Below, piece by piece: positions 9,507-16,708 of a DNA stretch of 17,425 bases; the first letter of the stretch is position 1; every line of letters starts with the position of its first letter. Position numbers and translations under genes: made by a program. This DNA comes from CAYSYM01 sp964435115. Lineage in GTDB: Bacteria; Chloroflexota; UBA6077; CF-72. The DNA lies in the NCBI GenBank assembly GCA_964435115.1, contig CAYSYM010000070.1:1-17425 (forward strand), read 5' to 3'. The notes beneath the pieces are model-generated. The model ran no database searches and had not been told where the DNA came from. It saw only the letters and a program-made list of their open reading frames with translations.

Positions 9507-10307
9507 TCAGGCCCGCGAGGCGTCGTGCGCCCAGGGCAGGAGGTGGCTCTCGCAGAAGCGCACCGCCGACATGAGCAGGAGCGCCTCCGCCACGATGATC
9601 AGGACGACCGCGTACAGGTAGTCGCCGTCGAAGAAGCCGCGGTACTCCAGCATCAGGCGGCCTACCCCCACGCCGACCATCAACAGCTCGGCCAGGACCA
9701 TGCCGGTGAGCGCGCGGCCCAGCCCGATCCGCAGGCCCGCCACCAGCGCCGGCGCGGCGCCCGGGATGAGCACCCGCTGCCAGACACGTAGCTCCGACGC
9801 CCCGAACGAGCGGGCCATCTCGATCAACGTAGGGTCGACGCTCCGGACGCCGGCGCGCGTGTTGACGACGATGTACACCACCGCGAAGACGAACACGATC
9901 GCGGACCGCGAGGCGAGCCCCAGCCCCATCGCCATGACGAACAGCGGGATGATGGCCGCCATCGGCGTGGTGAGGAGGAGGTTGACGTACGGATCGACGA
10001 ACGCCTCGGCGGCGCGCAGGCGGGACATGACCAGGCCGAGCGGGACACCAACCACCACCGATGCGACGTACCCGATCACCAACGCCTGGTTGCTCAGCCA
10101 GAGCGCTTCCCAGATCCTGCCACCGACGAGCAGGTCCCACGTGGCTCGGACCGTGTCGACGAAGGTTGGCAGCAGCAGGCTGCCCAGGTCCTGGGTAGTC
10201 ACCTGCCACCACGTGGCGAACAGCACGAACGTGCCCAGGCGCAACGCCCACGGGACGAGTGCCTCCGCGCGCCGGCTGCGGGGTGGTTTGATGGTGGTGG
10301 CCGCCAT
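9507..10307 (-). CDS. NitT/TauT-family ABC transporter permease (module 1, proximal)
   Basis: A 266-residue permease with about six transmembrane helices and the EAA loop at residues 163-182 (EMARSFGASE...VLIP). It pairs by sequence with the permease at 7843-8667. ATG start with a strong GAGGGGA about 5 bp upstream. It follows the module 1 binding-lipoprotein gene after a 67-bp gap that holds a strong hairpin, an arrangement expected to make permease less abundant than binding protein. Confidence 0.93.
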   Translation of the reverse strand: MAATTIKPPRSRRAEALVPWALRLGTFVLFATWWQVTTQDLGSLLLPTFVDTVRATWDLLVGGRIWEALWLSNQALVIGYVASVVVGVPLGLVMSRLRAAEAFVDPYVNLLLTTPMAAIIPLFVMAMGLGLASRSAIVFVFAVVYIVVNTRAGVRSVDPTLIEMARSFGASELRVWQRVLIPGAAPALVAGLRIGLGRALTGMVLAELLMVGVGVGRLMLEYRGFFDGDYLYAVVLIIVAEALLLMSAVRFCESHLLPWAHDASRA

Positions 10308-10326
10308 GGCGTCCCCTCAGCGCTGC

Positions 10327-10360
10327 CGCCGGGGTGCGGCCGCACGGGCCCACCCCGGCG
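10327..10360 (-). other. intercistronic hairpin after the module 1 binding-protein gene
   Basis: Perfect 10-bp arms (CGCCGGGGTG / CACCCCGGCG) enclose a 14-nt loop that can pair further (GGCC/GGCC-like). It lies 15 bp past the stop of the binding-lipoprotein gene and before the permease gene. There is no T-run. It resembles stem-loops that protect upstream binding-protein mRNA or partially attenuate transcription in ABC importer operons (inference). Confidence 0.6.
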
Positions 10361-10374
10361 CTCGCGGACTCTCC

Positions 10375-11493
10375 TTACTGCCGCCCCAGCTTGGCCAGGA
10401 CGTCGTTGAGGATCGAGAGGTCGGATACCTGTTCGAGGGTGAGCCCGGGTTGGAGCTGGCCCGCGGTCACGAAGAAGTCCAGCGAGTAGGTCACCCGCTC
10501 CGCCGTCAGGCCGCCGTTGGCGTCGAACCCGTTGATGGACTCGTAGCCCTTGATGATCGCGTCCGCGTTCCCTGCCAGCGCGGGGGTGTACTTCTGCACC
10601 GCGTCCTTCAGGAGCTGCGGGTTCTGCTTCACCTCGCGGTTCACCTTCACCTGCTCGGCGATGAAGTCGACCACCGCCTGCCGGTTCTTGGCCAGGAAGT
10701 CGGCGTTCACGTACACCGAGCTGGAGTCGAGCTTGGGAAGGCCGGCCGAGAAGTTCGCCAGGCGGTTGTACTTGCCGGGCGCCTTATTCTCAACGTTGAT
10801 GACGTCGGCCAGCTCCAACGGCGTGGCGTCAATCTGGCCGGCGAGGAGCGCGTTGGCACGATTGTCTGAGCCGGAGATCACCAGGATGGTCGGCTGTGTC
10901 TGCGGGCAGGTCTCCTTCAGCCAGACGCGCAGCATGGCTGTGCTCACCGCGCCCTCGCTGTGAATGGCCAGCCGTTTGCCCTGCAGGTCCGAGCACTGCT
11001 TGAGGTCCGACGTCGAGACGACAACCCACTCGTTCGCGTTGCGGTCGGAGACGAGCTTCATCTTGGCGCCCTTCTGCATGGCTTGAAGGGCGGTGAACGT
11101 GGACCCGCCACCGATCTGGGTGTCGCCCTTGGCGACGGACTCGATGGCGATCTCGGAGGCGTGGAAGTTGACTGACTCGGTGCCGTAGCCCTGGCTCTGC
11201 AGCCGCTCGAGGGCGATCAGCATCGGCAGGTCGGTGAAGCCCGGGCTGGAGGAGAACGCCAGCTTGATGGTGGGCTTGTTCCCCTGGGGTGCCGAGGACT
11301 GCAGCACGGACGGTGCCTGCGGCGTCGCATTCTCCGCCTCGGCCGGCTTCGCCGCCGCGGCTGGCGTGGCTGCGCCGGCCGGCTTGGCCGCGGTCGCTGC
11401 TGGCTGGGCCGGAGCGGCCGTGCCACATGCTGTCGCCAGGACGACAGTAACGATCCCCAAGGAAAACCAGCGTCCGCGCGTGCCCCACTTCAT
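10375..11493 (-). CDS. NMT1/SsuA-like ABC substrate-binding lipoprotein (module 1)
   Basis: A 372-residue exported receptor. The N-terminus is basic, then hydrophobic, ending in a lipobox-like LATAC with Cys23 predicted to be lipidated. An Ala/Pro/Thr-rich linker of about 50 residues follows, and the binding domain begins near residue 75 (IKLAFSSSPGFTDLPMLIALERL). The C-terminus ends in NDVLAKLGRQ. I chose ATG 11493 because of AGGGGAGGG about 6 bp upstream; an in-frame codon at 11520 lacks support. It is the first gene of the eight-gene cluster, about 90 nt downstream of a predicted promoter. It differs strongly from the other binding protein of the cluster (4785-5939), so the two modules may see different ligands. 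Confidence 0.92.
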   Translation of the reverse strand: MKWGTRGRWFSLGIVTVVLATACGTAAPAQPAATAAKPAGAATPAAAAKPAEAENATPQAPSVLQSSAPQGNKPTIKLAFSSSPGFTDLPMLIALERLQSQGYGTESVNFHASEIAIESVAKGDTQIGGGSTFTALQAMQKGAKMKLVSDRNANEWVVVSTSDLKQCSDLQGKRLAIHSEGAVSTAMLRVWLKETCPQTQPTILVISGSDNRANALLAGQIDATPLELADVINVENKAPGKYNRLANFSAGLPKLDSSSVYVNADFLAKNRQAVVDFIAEQVKVNREVKQNPQLLKDAVQKYTPALAGNADAIIKGYESINGFDANGGLTAERVTYSLDFFVTAGQLQPGLTLEQVSDLSILNDVLAKLGRQ

Positions 11494-11568
11494 GGGTGAA
11501 CCCTCCCCTGGTGCGTCCAAGACTGAACCTGCCTACGAGCGGCTATCCCAAACCCAGTGGCTGTGGAC

Positions 11569-11580
11569 AGTTGTGTACCG
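11569..11580 (-). promoter_or_regulatory. operator-like site A at the transporter start site
   Basis: On the - strand the site reads CGGTACACAACT, an 11-of-12 match to CGGTATACAACT at 11744-11755 in the opposite orientation. It lies at the predicted transcription start of the ABC cluster, where a repressor would block initiation. Confidence 0.4.
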
Positions 11581-11587
11581 CGAGCCG

Positions 11588-11616
11588 ATAGTAGCACCCG
11601 CACTCGGGGGTGGCAA
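11588..11616 (-). promoter_or_regulatory. sigma-70-like promoter of the ABC transporter cluster
   Basis: -35 TTGCCA (11616-11611) and -10 TACTAT (11593-11588) are separated by exactly 17 bp on the - strand. Predicted start is near 11581, giving a leader of about 88 nt before the binding-lipoprotein ATG. Confidence 0.55.
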
Positions 11617-11689
11617 GAGGGTCTAGGCACGGGCTTTCTCGGCACGACACTCTGCTGGTGGTCTCGTCGGGACGTGAACTTCGCCTTCC

Positions 11690-11709
11690 GGTCGACCCAT
11701 CTGTCGACC
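11690..11709. promoter_or_regulatory. inverted repeat GGTCGAC-N6-GTCGACC
   Basis: A perfect 7-bp inverted repeat with a 6-bp spacer, 74 bp upstream of the transporter -35 element. Dimension and position fit a dimeric transcription-factor site; no regulator gene is in the window. Confidence 0.35.
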
Positions 11710-11743
11710 CCCCACCCGTGGACGGCCTGCTGATCGCACGCAA

Positions 11744-11755
11744 CGGTATACAACT
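11744..11755 (+). promoter_or_regulatory. operator-like site B (CGGTATACAACT)
   Basis: Contains one of only two GTATAC hexamers I could find in the window, both intergenic. It is about 174 bp centre-to-centre from site A and in inverted orientation to it. Confidence 0.35.
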
Positions 11756-11859
11756 ACGGCCGCGGAGAACCCGGCGCGGCGCGTGCGGGACAGCGTGTGA
11801 TCCCGAGCAACAGGCAGCGACGATCGGCTCCCTCTCCGTCGGGTGGGGACGAGCATGCT

Positions 11860-14115
11860 CTACCGCCCGCCGCGAGACCCCGTGGATGCCTGCTGCGCCC
11901 AGGCTTGCGCGACCTGGCGCACCAGCTCGGGCCGAAGCGGGATGTCGAGCGGCTGCGGCCCGAGCGCGTCGACCACGGCGTTGGCGATCGCCGGCGCCAT
12001 ACCCGCGGTCGGCCCCTCGCCAATCGGCGTGATGCCGAGGCTGGGGTCCGGCGGCAGGAGGATCGACTGGATAGGCGGCAGATCGGCGATGGTCGGGATC
12101 TTGTACTCGTGGAAGTTCAAGCTCGTGATGCGCCCCTCCTCGACGTTCAGGCCCTCCATCAGGGCGTAGCCCAACCCCTGCGCCAGCCCACCCTCGACCT
12201 GTGTCTGGAATAGGAGCGGGTCGATGACTCGCCCCACCTCGGGGGCGGAGGCCAGGCGCAGCGGGCGGATCTCGCCGGTCTCCGCGTCCACCCAAATCTC
12301 GGCGGCTTCGGCCATGAAGACCGTCACGCCATCCGCGGCTGTGGCTTCGTACGCCAGGCGTTCGACAATGTCGTCCTCGGCGAGTGAGGCGGCCTGCCGG
12401 AGGGGCACGTAGCGGCCATCCCGGAGCCCGAACCCGCCCGGTGCCACGCGCACCTCTGAGGCTGGCATGCCCAGCTCGTCGGCCAGCAGCGCCGCCAGGC
12501 GGGCCTGGATGCGCTGCACCAGCTCCATCGCCACCTTCCCCTCGAGCCGGGTGACCCGACTTCCGCCCATCCCGCGGTCGACCTCGAACCCCGCCGTCGT
12601 CTGCTCGACCGCCACATCGTTCGGCGGGATACCCAGCTCGTCCGCCACGATCTGCCGGCAGACGGTGAGCGTGCCTGCCCCGTTCTCGACGAGCGGCGTG
12701 CGGAAGATGACCTCGCCGCTGCGTCGGACGACGAGCGCGGCGCTATAGATGCCCGGGCTGGTCGTGAACTCGATCAGCGCCACCCCGCGCCCCACACCCG
12801 GCTCCTTCGGGGAGCCCCAGCCCACCGCTGCCGCCGCCGCAAGTAGTGCCTCGGCCGCCCGCGGCGGCGCCCCCTGCCCGGTCTGCCCGGTGCGACGCGT
12901 GGCGGCGGTCGCGTTCTGGATGCGGAACTCGACCGGGTCGATCCCTAGCTCTCGGGCCAGCAGCTCTGTGTGGCACTCGACCGCGTACGCCGTCTGCGCC
13001 TCGCCCGGACTGCGCATGTGGCCGCTGGGCACGGTGTTGGTGTAGACGACGTGCGCCTCGGCCCGCATGGCGGGGATGTGGTAGGCGCCGAAGGCGCCCC
13101 GCCGGATGCCGGGTAGCGCGCCGTCCGGGCTCGGCTTGAAAGCGGCGTAGGCGCCACTCGCGAAGTACGCGCGCAGCCAGCGCGCCACGATCCGCCCGTC
13201 GGCCGCCAGGCCGCTGCGCACGACGAGCGTACAGGCGTGGCGGGGGTTGCCGGCCATCAGCTCTTCGGCGTACGCCATCTGGAGGCGCACTGGCCGGCCC
13301 GTCTCCTGCGCCAGGTAGTACGCGAGCGGGATGTCCATGAAGGAGCCCTTCCCGCCGAAGTCGCCGCCGAGCGGCAGCAGGTGGATCTGCACCCGGTCGC
13401 GGGTCAGCCCAATCCCCCGCTCCAGGTAGTCGAGCAGCAGGAAGGGCGCCTTGTTGGAGGCCCACACGTGGACGACGCCAGCCTCGTCCACCTCCACCGT
13501 GCAGGCATGGGGCTCCAGGTAGGCCTGGTGCTGGAGCGGGGTCCGGAACACGTGCTCCACCACCCGGTCGGCACGGGCTAACGCCGCTTCCACCTCCTCC
13601 ACGCTGGCGCCCCACGCCTGGAAGGTCACCCCATTCGGAGAGTCGGGGATGATCTGCCGGGGCGCCGTGCGCCGGCGCACCTCCTCAGGGTCGTGGACGA
13701 GCGGACTGCCGGGCCGCATCGCCTCCAGCGGGTCGAACACCGCCGGCAACGCCGCATACTCCACGTCGATCAGCGCCACCGCTTGCTCGGCGAGCTCGGC
13801 GCTCTCGGCCGCGACCGCCACCACCTTCTCCCCGACGAACCGGACCTTCTCACGCGCGAGGACGGGCATGTCCCGCACCGCGCGGCCGACGCGGCAGTCG
13901 GGGAGGTCCTGGCCGGCCAGGACGGCGCGGACGCCCGGCAGCGCCCGCGCCCGGCGCGTGTCGACGGCGACGATGCGGGCGTGCGGCAGTGAACTGCGTA
14001 GCACTTTCGCCCATAGCATCCCTGGGCGTGAGACGTCGGCGGCGTACAGCGCGGCGCCGGTCACCTTCTCCCGCGCGTCGACGCGCCACGCGCCCCGCGG
14101 CGTCCCCACGCTCAC
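11860..14115 (-). CDS. molybdenum hydroxylase large subunit (xanthine dehydrogenase/aldehyde oxidase family)
   Basis: This 751-residue molybdopterin-cytosine-dinucleotide-type catalytic subunit would hydroxylate a heteroaromatic, aldehyde or aryl-CoA substrate using water. Motifs: QAYLEPHA 198-204, GGDFGGK 250-256, MRSPGEAQ 367-374, VEGGLAQGLGYALME 640-654, and GEGP with Glu700 at the catalytic-base position. It lacks the AYRCSFR loop of form I CO dehydrogenase, so it is not a CO oxidiser of that type. The usual EvGQG is VENGAG at 477-481, with Ala instead of Gln. The frame is open further upstream, but the GTG at 14115 overlaps the medium-subunit stop as GTGA, which implies translational coupling and sets the start. 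The substrate is unknown. Confidence 0.93.
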   Translation of the reverse strand: MSVGTPRGAWRVDAREKVTGAALYAADVSRPGMLWAKVLRSSLPHARIVAVDTRRARALPGVRAVLAGQDLPDCRVGRAVRDMPVLAREKVRFVGEKVVAVAAESAELAEQAVALIDVEYAALPAVFDPLEAMRPGSPLVHDPEEVRRRTAPRQIIPDSPNGVTFQAWGASVEEVEAALARADRVVEHVFRTPLQHQAYLEPHACTVEVDEAGVVHVWASNKAPFLLLDYLERGIGLTRDRVQIHLLPLGGDFGGKGSFMDIPLAYYLAQETGRPVRLQMAYAEELMAGNPRHACTLVVRSGLAADGRIVARWLRAYFASGAYAAFKPSPDGALPGIRRGAFGAYHIPAMRAEAHVVYTNTVPSGHMRSPGEAQTAYAVECHTELLARELGIDPVEFRIQNATAATRRTGQTGQGAPPRAAEALLAAAAAVGWGSPKEPGVGRGVALIEFTTSPGIYSAALVVRRSGEVIFRTPLVENGAGTLTVCRQIVADELGIPPNDVAVEQTTAGFEVDRGMGGSRVTRLEGKVAMELVQRIQARLAALLADELGMPASEVRVAPGGFGLRDGRYVPLRQAASLAEDDIVERLAYEATAADGVTVFMAEAAEIWVDAETGEIRPLRLASAPEVGRVIDPLLFQTQVEGGLAQGLGYALMEGLNVEEGRITSLNFHEYKIPTIADLPPIQSILLPPDPSLGITPIGEGPTAGMAPAIANAVVDALGPQPLDIPLRPELVRQVAQAWAQQASTGSRGGR

Positions 14116-15011
14116 GCGCCCACGCTCCCATCCGCGCCGTCGCGGGCGGCGAGCGCGCCCTGGGCCTGCACCAGCGCGCGCCGTACGAAGACCGCGACCA
14201 TGTCCCGCTTGTAGGCCGACGAGCCGCGGATGTCCGAGAGTGGGTCGGCCTCGCCACGCGCCACCGCCCCCGCCTCCCGGAACACCTCGTCGCCGATCGT
14301 CTGGCCTCGCAGCACGGCTTCGCCGCCGCGCGCTCGGAGCGTCGTCGCACCGGCCGCGCCGAGCGCGATGCGGACGTCCTCGCACCGTGCGCCTGACGCG
14401 TCCACAGTCAGCCGGACGGCGACCGTGACCGTCCCGTAGTCGTCCTCGGTACGCGGGAGGAACTTGAGGAACGCCGCGGCCGAGCGCGGCGGCATGGGGG
14501 GCACGCGCAGCTCGGCGAGGATTTCGTCCGGCTGGATCGCCGTCTCGTAGTAGTCGACGAACAGCTCGTCCAGTGGAACGAGTCGGTCGCCCCTGGCGCT
14601 GGCGAGGCGCACCTGGGCGTCGAGCGCCGTGAGGGTCACGGGCGGATCCAGAGCGGGATCGCCGTGGGCGAGGTTACCCCCGATCGTGGCCACGTTCCTG
14701 ATCCGGATGGTCGCCACGCGGGCGAACGTCGCGGCGAGCGCTGGCCAGTGGCGGGCGACGGCGGGCGAGACCTCCAGCTCTCGGTGCGTCGCGAGTGCGC
14801 CGGCCACCAGCCCACCCTCCGCCAGCCGCACGCCTGCCAGCTCTGGCACGCCCTGCAGGCCGATCAGGCAGCCAGGCTGCACGAGCTGCTGCTTCATCAG
14901 GATGACGAGCGCCGTCCCGCCGGCGATCAGTTTCGCCTCGTCCCCGTACTCGGCCAGCAGGGCGAGCGCTTCCTCCAGGCTGCGGGCCGCACGATACTCG
15001 AACGTGTTCAT
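14112..15011 (-). CDS. molybdenum hydroxylase FAD-binding medium subunit (CoxM/HcrB-like)
   Basis: A 299-residue flavoprotein subunit that carries electrons from the 2Fe-2S centres to the final acceptor. Both FAD pyrophosphate motifs are present: AGGTA at 30-34 and TIGGNLAHGDP at 109-119. The C-terminal CO-dehydrogenase flavoprotein domain follows (FLKFLPRTEDDYGTVTVAV, GSSAYKRDM). There is no 4Fe-4S insertion of the 4-hydroxybenzoyl-CoA reductase beta type. ATG start with a weak ribosome-binding site. Its stop overlaps the start of the large subunit by 4 bp. It is separated from the small-subunit gene by 86 bp that contain a palindromic repeat. Confidence 0.95.
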   Translation of the reverse strand: MNTFEYRAARSLEEALALLAEYGDEAKLIAGGTALVILMKQQLVQPGCLIGLQGVPELAGVRLAEGGLVAGALATHRELEVSPAVARHWPALAATFARVATIRIRNVATIGGNLAHGDPALDPPVTLTALDAQVRLASARGDRLVPLDELFVDYYETAIQPDEILAELRVPPMPPRSAAAFLKFLPRTEDDYGTVTVAVRLTVDASGARCEDVRIALGAAGATTLRARGGEAVLRGQTIGDEVFREAGAVARGEADPLSDIRGSSAYKRDMVAVFVRRALVQAQGALAARDGADGSVGA

Positions 15012-15025
15012 CGCGAGGGTTCCAT

Positions 15026-15049
15026 CTCAGCCGGCTGAGCCCGTGGGCC
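15026..15049. repeat. palindrome plus copy of the dispersed repeat core
   Basis: CTCAGCCGGCTGAG (15026-15039) is a perfect 14-bp palindrome, and 15033-15049 matches 16 of 17 bases of the arm of the element at 6059-6128. It lies in the 86-bp gap between the small- and medium-subunit genes, the only sizeable gap in this operon. Confidence 0.6.
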
Positions 15050-15097
15050 AGAGCCCGGCCCGCTGCACCGCAATCGTGCGCTCACGCGCCCACTCCT

Positions 15098-15571
15098 CTA
15101 CGGAGCTGAGCGCGCAGCGCTCAGAATCGAGCGGAGGATGGTGGCGTAGCCCGTGCACCGGCACAGATTGCCCAGCATCCAGTGCTTCACCTCCGCCTCC
15201 GTGGGCGACGGGTTCTCGTTCAGCAGCGCGCGCGCCGCCATGATCTGTCCGGGTGTGCAGATCCCGCACTGGAACCCGCCGTGCTCGATGAAGGCTTCCT
15301 GGAGCGAGTCGAGCTCGCCGCCACGCGCCAGCCCTTCGATGGTGGTGATCTCCCGCCCGTCCACCATCACGGCCAGCGTCAAGCAGGCACTAATCGGCTT
15401 GCCATCCAGGAGGACGGTGCAGACACCACACACCCCAATGCCGCACGCCTCCTTCGTTCCGGTTAGATTCAGCTCGTAGCGCAGGAGGTCGCTCAGCAGG
15501 CGGTGGGGCGGGACCTCGACCTCGCGGCCCTCGCCATTAATGGTCAGCCGAATCCGGTGGAAGGGGCTCAT
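15098..15571 (-). CDS. molybdenum hydroxylase 2Fe-2S small subunit (CoxS-like)
   Basis: A 157-residue electron-transfer subunit with two 2Fe-2S clusters. The plant-ferredoxin-type cluster uses Cys43, Cys48, Cys51 and Cys63 (CGIGVCGVC...C). The all-helical second cluster uses Cys102, Cys105, Cys137 and Cys139 (CGIC...CRCTGY). All eight ligands are present and the length is normal. ATG start lies only 6 bp after the stop of the decarboxylase-like gene, so the two are co-transcribed. Order in the operon is small, medium, large subunit, unlike the medium-small-large order of classical cox clusters. Confidence 0.96.
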   Translation of the reverse strand: MSPFHRIRLTINGEGREVEVPPHRLLSDLLRYELNLTGTKEACGIGVCGVCTVLLDGKPISACLTLAVMVDGREITTIEGLARGGELDSLQEAFIEHGGFQCGICTPGQIMAARALLNENPSPTEAEVKHWMLGNLCRCTGYATILRSILSAARSAP

Positions 15572-15577
15572 GGCGGC

Positions 15578-16567
15578 TCAGCTTCCCACATACCTCGGCG
15601 GGTCGTCGATCGAGCCCGGCCAGAACAGCTCCTCCGGGGTGAGTAGACGCCCGGTCAGCCCCTGCCGGTGGGCGTAGCCGCACGCGCGAGCCAGGGCAGC
15701 GCGGTTCGCCGGCAGCTCGTACGGCCACGGATCAGGTCCGAGGACGGCGCGCTGCTCGGCCAGTGCCTCGCGGAACCAGGCGAGGCTGACCCGGCGCGGA
15801 TTCTCCATCTGCCTGAAGGCGAGCGCCTTTGACTTCCGGAACGCCTGCACCAGGGTCATCCCCAGCCACGGGTCGCGTCCGAGCAGGTCCTCCCGGATCA
15901 CGACCGTGTGCATGATCGGGAACACCCCGGTGCGCGCGAAGTAGCGCTGCTCCTCCGCCTTGGCATCCGGGAAGAGCGGCCGGACCCGTGGATCGCCGGC
16001 GCGGACGGAAGGTGGCAGCTCGGGGTAGATCAGCCCGGCGAGACGACCTTCGAGGAGGAGGCGATCGACGTCCTCGCCCTCGGGAACGCGCCGCAACGTG
16101 AACCCGGCGGGCGGGTTGGGTACCAGCGGGATATCCTCTTCATCCTGGCAGACCCAGTGGATCGCCTGGATCTCCACGCCGTACTCCTCCTCGAGGATGC
16201 CGCGCGCCCACAGCCCCGCCGTGGTCTGCCAGGTCCGGAGACCCACTGCCTGCCCTTCTAGGTCGCGGGGCTCGTTCACGCCGGTCGAGGCGTTGACGAA
16301 CATGTAGGAGTGTCGGAACCGCCGGTGGGGGAAGACCGGGATCGCGACGTAGGGGAGCTCCCCCCGGTCCCGCAGCGCCAGGTACGAGGCGAGCGAGAGC
16401 TCGCAGACGTCGAACTCCTGGTGGCGAGTCAGGCGCCAGTGGCGCTCCGGCGACGGCATGGTCAGGACGACGAGCTCGACGCCGTCCGGGCGCACGTCAC
16501 CGGTGCTGAGCCCCTGGTTGATATCGTAGTCGCCGCAGGCGAGAGTGAGGCGAAGCTGGCTGGACAC
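15578..16567 (-). CDS. 4,5-dihydroxyphthalate decarboxylase-like protein (periplasmic-binding-protein-type fold, cytosolic)
   Basis: A 329-residue protein resembling proteins annotated as 4,5-dihydroxyphthalate decarboxylase and the related NMT1-like group. Characteristic stretches are LTLACGDYD at the N-terminus, the EFDVCELSLASYL segment, VAIPVFPHRRFRHSYMFVN at 74-92, and TGVFPIMHTVVI at 213-224. It has no signal peptide or lipobox, so it is predicted to be cytosolic despite the binding-protein fold. It could decarboxylate a (hetero)aromatic acid before or after hydroxylation, or be a non-catalytic ligand-binding protein; the family has few biochemically proven members. GTG at 16567 matches the expected N-terminus; TTG at 16573 has better Shine-Dalgarno spacing. 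The open frame upstream to 17278 is a shadow of the CoxG-like gene. First gene of the Mo-hydroxylase operon. Confidence 0.82.
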   Translation of the reverse strand: MSSQLRLTLACGDYDINQGLSTGDVRPDGVELVVLTMPSPERHWRLTRHQEFDVCELSLASYLALRDRGELPYVAIPVFPHRRFRHSYMFVNASTGVNEPRDLEGQAVGLRTWQTTAGLWARGILEEEYGVEIQAIHWVCQDEEDIPLVPNPPAGFTLRRVPEGEDVDRLLLEGRLAGLIYPELPPSVRAGDPRVRPLFPDAKAEEQRYFARTGVFPIMHTVVIREDLLGRDPWLGMTLVQAFRKSKALAFRQMENPRRVSLAWFREALAEQRAVLGPDPWPYELPANRAALARACGYAHRQGLTGRLLTPEELFWPGSIDDPPRYVGS

Positions 16568-16595
16568 GCGCAACAGTAGACCCCCGACGCCTACC

Positions 16596-16603
16596 TGTAT
16601 ACA
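16596..16603. promoter_or_regulatory. operator-like site C (TGTATACA)
   Basis: A perfect 8-bp palindrome, with flanks TGTATACAATG, at about +12 to +20 from the predicted start of the Mo-hydroxylase operon. It shares GTATACAA with site B near the transporter promoter. Confidence 0.45.
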
Positions 16604-16621
16604 ATGACCGAGGGTGCGACG

Positions 16622-16650
16622 AGTGTAGGAGCGCCGTCCAGACCCGTCAA
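16622..16650 (-). promoter_or_regulatory. sigma-70-like promoter of the decarboxylase/Mo-hydroxylase operon
   Basis: -35 TTGACG (16650-16645) and -10 TACACT (16627-16622) with a 17-bp spacer on the - strand. Predicted start near 16615 gives a leader of about 48 nt before the GTG at 16567. Confidence 0.6.
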
Positions 16651-16708
16651 GCCCCGTTCCGCCTACTGGCCCAGCGGACACAGCCCCGTGGCAAGCACAG
16701 TAGACGGA

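Larger units (their letters stand above)
11617..11859. other. non-coding region between the Mo-hydroxylase operon and the transporter promoter
   Basis: No credible gene is present in either strand of the 366-bp gap 11494-11859; open frames here lack homology-like features. Besides the promoter and operator-like sites listed separately, it holds a 10-bp perfect palindrome GAGCATGCTC at 11851-11860 overlapping the large-subunit stop codon. No T-run terminator was found for the upstream operon, so read-through into the transporter genes is possible. Confidence 0.6.

Noticed and set aside
6184..9621. 1145-codon open frame on the + strand across the ABC genes
   Set aside because: It runs antisense to three intact ABC genes and most of a fourth; its translation is low-complexity His/Arg/Asp/Gln-rich, as expected from the reverse strand of GC-rich codons.
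9475..10353. N-terminal extension of the module 1 ATPase frame
   Set aside because: The region is the other-frame shadow of the permease at 9507-10307; ATPase homology begins at the ATG at 9474.
14116..14385. Upstream extension of the Mo-hydroxylase large-subunit frame
   Set aside because: Arg/Gly-rich shadow of the medium-subunit gene; the GTGA overlap at 14112-14115 gives the natural start.
11860..15571. Aerobic CO dehydrogenase (form I)
   Set aside because: No AYRCSFR active-site loop in the large subunit, and the gene order is small-medium-large.
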